The notes under the pieces: generated by a model | What the model saw: only the letters and a program-made list of their open reading frames with translations | The model's database searches: none | Told to the model about the DNA's origin: nothing | Part shown: positions 41,601 through 43,982 of the stretch, in pieces | How positions within the stretch are numbered: the stretch's first letter is position 1 | Layout: the number at the start of each line of letters is the position of its first letter | Assembly (NCBI GenBank): GCA_024223715.1 | Contig: JAAEOA010000365.1 | Location: forward strand, 1-43,982 | Direction of reading: 5' to 3' | DNA from: a bacterium | Lineage (GTDB): Bacteria; Krumholzibacteriota; Krumholzibacteriia; LZORAL124-64-63 | Length of the DNA stretch: 43,982 bases | Translations under genes and position numbers: made by a program

Positions 41601-42007
41601 GCATCCAGTAGAATCTCACGAACCACTAAGTCGTGTTGACGCAAGGCCCCTAGGTCGACTTCGATTCGCAAATGGGAAATCATGGCCAGAGTATCGCCTT
41701 GAGTCAGACCAGGAAGGGACTTTTCAGGTGACACAACCCACAGTAAATCGTGGATTTCAAGATAACCGGGATTGGTCCAGGATACCTTCTGAACTGAAAA
41801 TTCGCCCGGGAGAAAGCGGTGGACCTGCCCTACGGCCACATTCAAAAGTCCACTGCGCAAAGGAGCAAGGCCAAGGACGATAATCAACAAAAGCACAACC
41901 ACAACAAGGGAAACCAGAACACCGCGCAAAATTTTCCCGCCGGGAAGGAGAATTTTTTTGCGGAATTTCTGCCACGCACTCATGGAGTTGTTTTGATTTT
42001 TTACCAT
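38633..42007 (-). CDS. tamB: TamB-like translocation and assembly module protein (DUF490/AsmA-like)
   Basis: TamB spans the periplasm as a long beta groove and moves phospholipid or helps outer-membrane protein insertion together with an Omp85 partner. This protein of about 1124 residues has one N-terminal membrane helix (GVLVSLVVVVLLLIIVLGLA) and a long beta-rich body. It ends in the TamB domain: GYLINLEVSGFANEPVVEL, DIIAVLLFGQP and a terminal beta signature ending LELKWTKRY. ATG 42007 overlaps the tamA stop (ATGGTAA), arguing for coupled translation. A start at 42031 or 41986 is possible. The C-terminal aromatic is as expected for interaction with the barrel. Confidence 0.92.
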   Translation of the reverse strand: MVKNQNNSMSAWQKFRKKILLPGGKILRGVLVSLVVVVLLLIIVLGLAPLRSGLLNVAVGQVHRFLPGEFSVQKVSWTNPGYLEIHDLLWVVSPEKSLPGLTQGDTLAMISHLRIEVDLGALRQHDLVVREILLDAGPVDVPSIVQLFPPSETVETDPDTLQGKSFLNPGSIPGIPSIAVSQLDVSFSDLQVDSTMSVVHGHLLGQIEMRPAFVPEVSLSESSARVEIFAAEPLVMDAKNLKLNLSADVEQSRILLSDFSVEVNEAGTPEMAEAWRNSETVSLSIEGKGHWTSSGASLAVQGKGTFPGPEHVRPLLPPEFPADLTGPLIGHFTVEGGVEDFKSLKPIGNVRLDFSDTKWLEKFFLTAGLENDRLTVETLDVALLGTSILMAGRVDSTEVDVQLEAQLVEPTLLRLFGGQGLQQAEARGTLQVSMKGLWPYPDVDLNLNGFADTAEFEAEALNAEVRSRNHEISARIKMTRAVVSGATEIDSLLVNLAGNFGNVDSLTHEFSLGLWAPHGRISLGGHGLIDSVRTVHLDSFVVVGLDSTMQIIKPATIIHGPGPKDLIVEDFKLEGGLGKVDLQCQWNDSGLNLNLLCDLLFREDFLMTVAPSEFWQRSGGSDVSLNARLDLEGGPDGPVFEGKAGARLVPHRDDPPFGLDLDFHLLSGDSSGLGADLNIFAGDLSLVKGIFRWPGRPDIETGKWVPDPDRGLVVRFPEQELDLQELNPVMPPDVSLKGMLRFGAELVAEEKAISSATVVTEAGFLAGSAIRGSLGIERLSIELPNRSRAQIALTTEFSGKISDPVIKGDLRVLSGFFRIPEMPPSLLPVEGESLLWQAMAENALATGDSVAYAANLANLGSGPSLEKKEPVTLPEMEIRVTIPGTVVVNGYGLNIELESDLLATRSVDSEGTPMVVLKGSAGVPQGTLKFMNNIFDVETANIKFNNSAPPNPHLNIKLTSDVSGYLINLEVSGFANEPVVELSSEPDMNQADIIAVLLFGQPANDLDNDQRGRANEENDPGAQLRDNLAALAVVFGGAGIQNKVSNTLGVDMVELGSGSDGDSTLSVGKFLTPKILLKYNQSLEKSGTYFMTMEYSLSKYFKLLSTYGEGEETSGLELKWTKRY

Positions 42008-43845
42008 GGGTAACCAATTCCGAAAGTCCACATCTCGCGACTTTCATCGGCCTGACGGTTCACAATGTTGGCTGCATAATTGAGACGCAAAGGACCCAAT
42101 GGGGTGCTCAGGTCCAATGCCATTCCCACAGCACCGCTATAATCATCGGTGGAAATATCGGAGGCCTCTCTCCATACCTGACCCGAATCGAAAAACAGCG
42201 CCCCGTTAAACAACCACAAGAGAGGGAACCTAAGTTCCACACCGGCTAAAGCGACAAATTTTCCACCGCGGGGTTCTCCAGCATTATCCATGGGTCCAAG
42301 TTGCCTTCTGGTGTAACCACGCATGGTATTAAAACCACCGGCATAAAAGCGCCGGTTGGCCAGCAGGTCCCCAGAGTCGCCCAACGAATGACTGCCACCA
42401 GCTCTGATTCGGCCTCCCAAAACAATATTTTTTTGTAGAGAATAGAAACGAACCCCGTCAAACTGAGCCTGAACATACGGAGATTCGGTGAAGCCAATTG
42501 GTGGGGCCACCGTCAGGGAGATTTTTATGTTGTAACCAAGGGTAGGATTAATGGGATCATCGGTTCGGTCCCATTTCCAATCACTCCAAAGCTCCCACAA
42601 AGGACCCTGGGCGTCGGGGGCTTCATCCGGGTCCGGAGTATATGTTTCCACATTTACAAAAGAAATGGCCGTACCAATTTTCCACATATCGCGCAGGTTG
42701 GGACGAAAAGCCTGAAGTAATTCTGCTCTTTTTTCCAGAGACTTATAGGAATCTTCCCTTTCATTTTCAACCCGTAGACCAAAACTGGTGCGTGACCGTG
42801 GTGTCAACCAGCCAAGCCAAAAGACCTCAGCTCCCAATCTGGCTTCATGAGTACCGAAGGTTCCTCCCACCCGGGAGCCAATACCGTGGGAAAATAAATT
42901 ATTATGAGACCACTCAAGCCTTCCAAGAATGGGATTGTCGGACCAGGTACCAATTCCAGCACGCCAAGCCCGCATGCGGGCATCTTCAAGTTTGGCAACA
43001 GCCATCAAATGACCAGGCTCCATATTTTCGGTACCTATTTCAACGTGTCCAAAAAGCTGGGTTCCCCTCAGGTCGAGGGCGGCGAGCCTCATTTTTTCAG
43101 CTGAATATTCCTTGCCGGGGTCTAAATCCATAACTCGCAAAGCCACTGGAACCAAATCATCACTGCAACCGACAACCTTAACTGAATCAATAATGCTGTA
43201 GGTGCCCGCATCAACATCAAAATACAAAGACACTTCTCCATCAAAATATGAACCCAAACGAGGGCTCACCCTGGCTGATTCAAAACCTGAATCCTGTAAA
43301 ACTGAAGTCAGGTATTTGGCTGCCGTTTGAATCACTTCATCCTGAAAGAGCCTCCCTTCGTGAAGGAATCCACTTTCACCAGTATCAGGATAGGCAACTC
43401 TTTCGGGCCATCCATCAAGGGCCAGCTGGCCAATAACAACTGGTTTTCCTGGCTGAATTTCGATAATAAGACTCATTTGACGGGCTTCGAAATCAAGCTC
43501 AGCAGTAGGAAAGGTTTTTGCCTGAGGGTAACCCTGTTGAGCAAGATGCAACCGAATCCGGGCCAAATCTTCGGCTAAAAGAATCGTTTTAAAGGGCGGC
43601 CTTTTGATTTTAAAAAGAGACCGATAGCCATGAAGTGCCAATTTCACCTGAAACCCGGAGGGGATATCTTCAGGGATTCCCGTCACTTCAAAAGAAGTCA
43701 CTTCCCATCCCCGGTAATGATCCCAGTTTTCAGCCGTGGCCAGAATTGGTGAAAAAGACCAAAATAGTGCCAAAACAAAAAAAACCACCGGCAAAGACGG
43801 TTGTGTTTTTTTAGTAGTTTCCTTGCACTTCACTGGAGTTTTCAT
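42001..43845 (-). CDS. tamA: Omp85-family outer-membrane protein, TamA-like
   Basis: TamA is the barrel partner of TamB in the outer membrane. The 614-residue protein has a signal peptide (about residues 1-38, ending ILATA). About three POTRA-like units follow to residue 280 (for example ARIRLHLAQQGYPQAKTF and YSIIDSVKVVG). The Omp85 barrel comes next. The lid-loop motif appears as MRGYTRRQLGP, matching the [V/M]RG[F/Y] signature, and the barrel ends in FGIGYPW with a terminal aromatic. The length fits TamA (about 580-600) better than BamA (about 800 with five POTRA units). The directly following tamB supports the name. The start is the first ATG of the frame before the signal peptide. Confidence 0.92.
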   Translation of the reverse strand: MKTPVKCKETTKKTQPSLPVVFFVLALFWSFSPILATAENWDHYRGWEVTSFEVTGIPEDIPSGFQVKLALHGYRSLFKIKRPPFKTILLAEDLARIRLHLAQQGYPQAKTFPTAELDFEARQMSLIIEIQPGKPVVIGQLALDGWPERVAYPDTGESGFLHEGRLFQDEVIQTAAKYLTSVLQDSGFESARVSPRLGSYFDGEVSLYFDVDAGTYSIIDSVKVVGCSDDLVPVALRVMDLDPGKEYSAEKMRLAALDLRGTQLFGHVEIGTENMEPGHLMAVAKLEDARMRAWRAGIGTWSDNPILGRLEWSHNNLFSHGIGSRVGGTFGTHEARLGAEVFWLGWLTPRSRTSFGLRVENEREDSYKSLEKRAELLQAFRPNLRDMWKIGTAISFVNVETYTPDPDEAPDAQGPLWELWSDWKWDRTDDPINPTLGYNIKISLTVAPPIGFTESPYVQAQFDGVRFYSLQKNIVLGGRIRAGGSHSLGDSGDLLANRRFYAGGFNTMRGYTRRQLGPMDNAGEPRGGKFVALAGVELRFPLLWLFNGALFFDSGQVWREASDISTDDYSGAVGMALDLSTPLGPLRLNYAANIVNRQADESREMWTFGIGYPW

Positions 43846-43933
43846 TTGTCAAACAATAACCTTTATAGTTGTCTCTGTAAATGTGGAAGGAGGCAAGATT
43901 TGGGTTGTGCCCAAGAGAATGTCGCTGGGTGCT

Positions 43934-43962
43934 TTTATACAAAAATACCCAACAATCCTCAA
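43934..43962 (-). promoter_or_regulatory. Probable sigma-70-type promoter of tamA-tamB
   Basis: On the minus strand TTGAGG (-35), exactly 17 bases, then TATAAA (-10). The predicted leader is about 80 bases. The rest of 43846-43982 shows nothing else I can assign. Confidence 0.5.
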
Positions 43963-43982
43963 CCTGAAACGTATATTTTTCC

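Overview
The window looks like a chromosomal segment of a Gram-negative bacterium of moderate GC content. It encodes outer-membrane assembly proteins (an Omp85/TamA protein and TamB), a TonB/ExbB/ExbD motor, a PorV-like barrel, and exported proteins with FlgD-like Ig domains. One of these ends in an NPFNP-type C-terminal module. That combination, plus a PEP-synthase-like protein with receiver-like domains at its N-terminus, is what I associate with the Fibrobacteres-Chlorobi-Bacteroidetes (FCB) superphylum and its candidate phyla. The lineage is an inference; no rRNA or tRNA is present. I see no insertion sequences, phage genes, CRISPR arrays or tRNA genes.

Layout, left to right. 1-1805 (minus): a truncated PEP/pyruvate-binding protein and a PAP2 phosphatase. 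1826-6293 (minus): a lysine-catabolic saccharopine operon (lysine-ketoglutarate reductase, saccharopine dehydrogenase, ALDH7-type aminoadipate-semialdehyde dehydrogenase) with its own terminator. 6454-7020 (plus): a DinB-fold protein. 7019-10779 (minus): typA/bipA, an MTH1187-family protein, a Fes-like esterase and a PepSY-type membrane protein. 10856-13010 (plus): a TrmB-type and a TetR-type regulator separated by a 470-base non-coding stretch rich in inverted repeats. 13012-14468 (minus): a YegS-like lipid kinase and an orphan hypothetical gene, with a 13-bp perfect hairpin between them. 14651-18756 (minus): a five-gene ExbB-ExbD-ExbD-TonB-OmpA-like operon. 18956-20299 (minus): a membrane-anchored reductive-dehalogenase-like protein. 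20539-23202: a convergent pair resembling rpfC and rpfF of the DSF quorum-sensing system. 23338-34524 (minus): three translationally coupled genes for a 2257-residue Ig-repeat protein, a PorV-like barrel and a 1021-residue TPR protein. 34747-36060 (minus): a PilZ c-di-GMP receptor. 36192-38276 (plus): glgX. 38347-38634 (plus): a strong candidate for a structured non-coding RNA with its own promoter and terminator. 38633-43962 (minus): tamA and tamB with a promoter.

How the parts may work together. RpfF would make a cis-2-unsaturated fatty acid signal and the RpfC-like kinase would sense it. In the known systems this signal sets c-di-GMP levels, and a PilZ receptor lies 11.5 kb away, although no RpfG is in view. 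The TonB motor, PorV-like barrel, giant Ig protein, TPR protein and TamAB together suggest heavy investment in the cell envelope and surface. The most promising items for new biology are the DSF pair in a probably non-proteobacterial genome, the fused-anchor RdhA-like protein, the giant Ig/PorV/TPR operon and the candidate RNA at 38380-38600.
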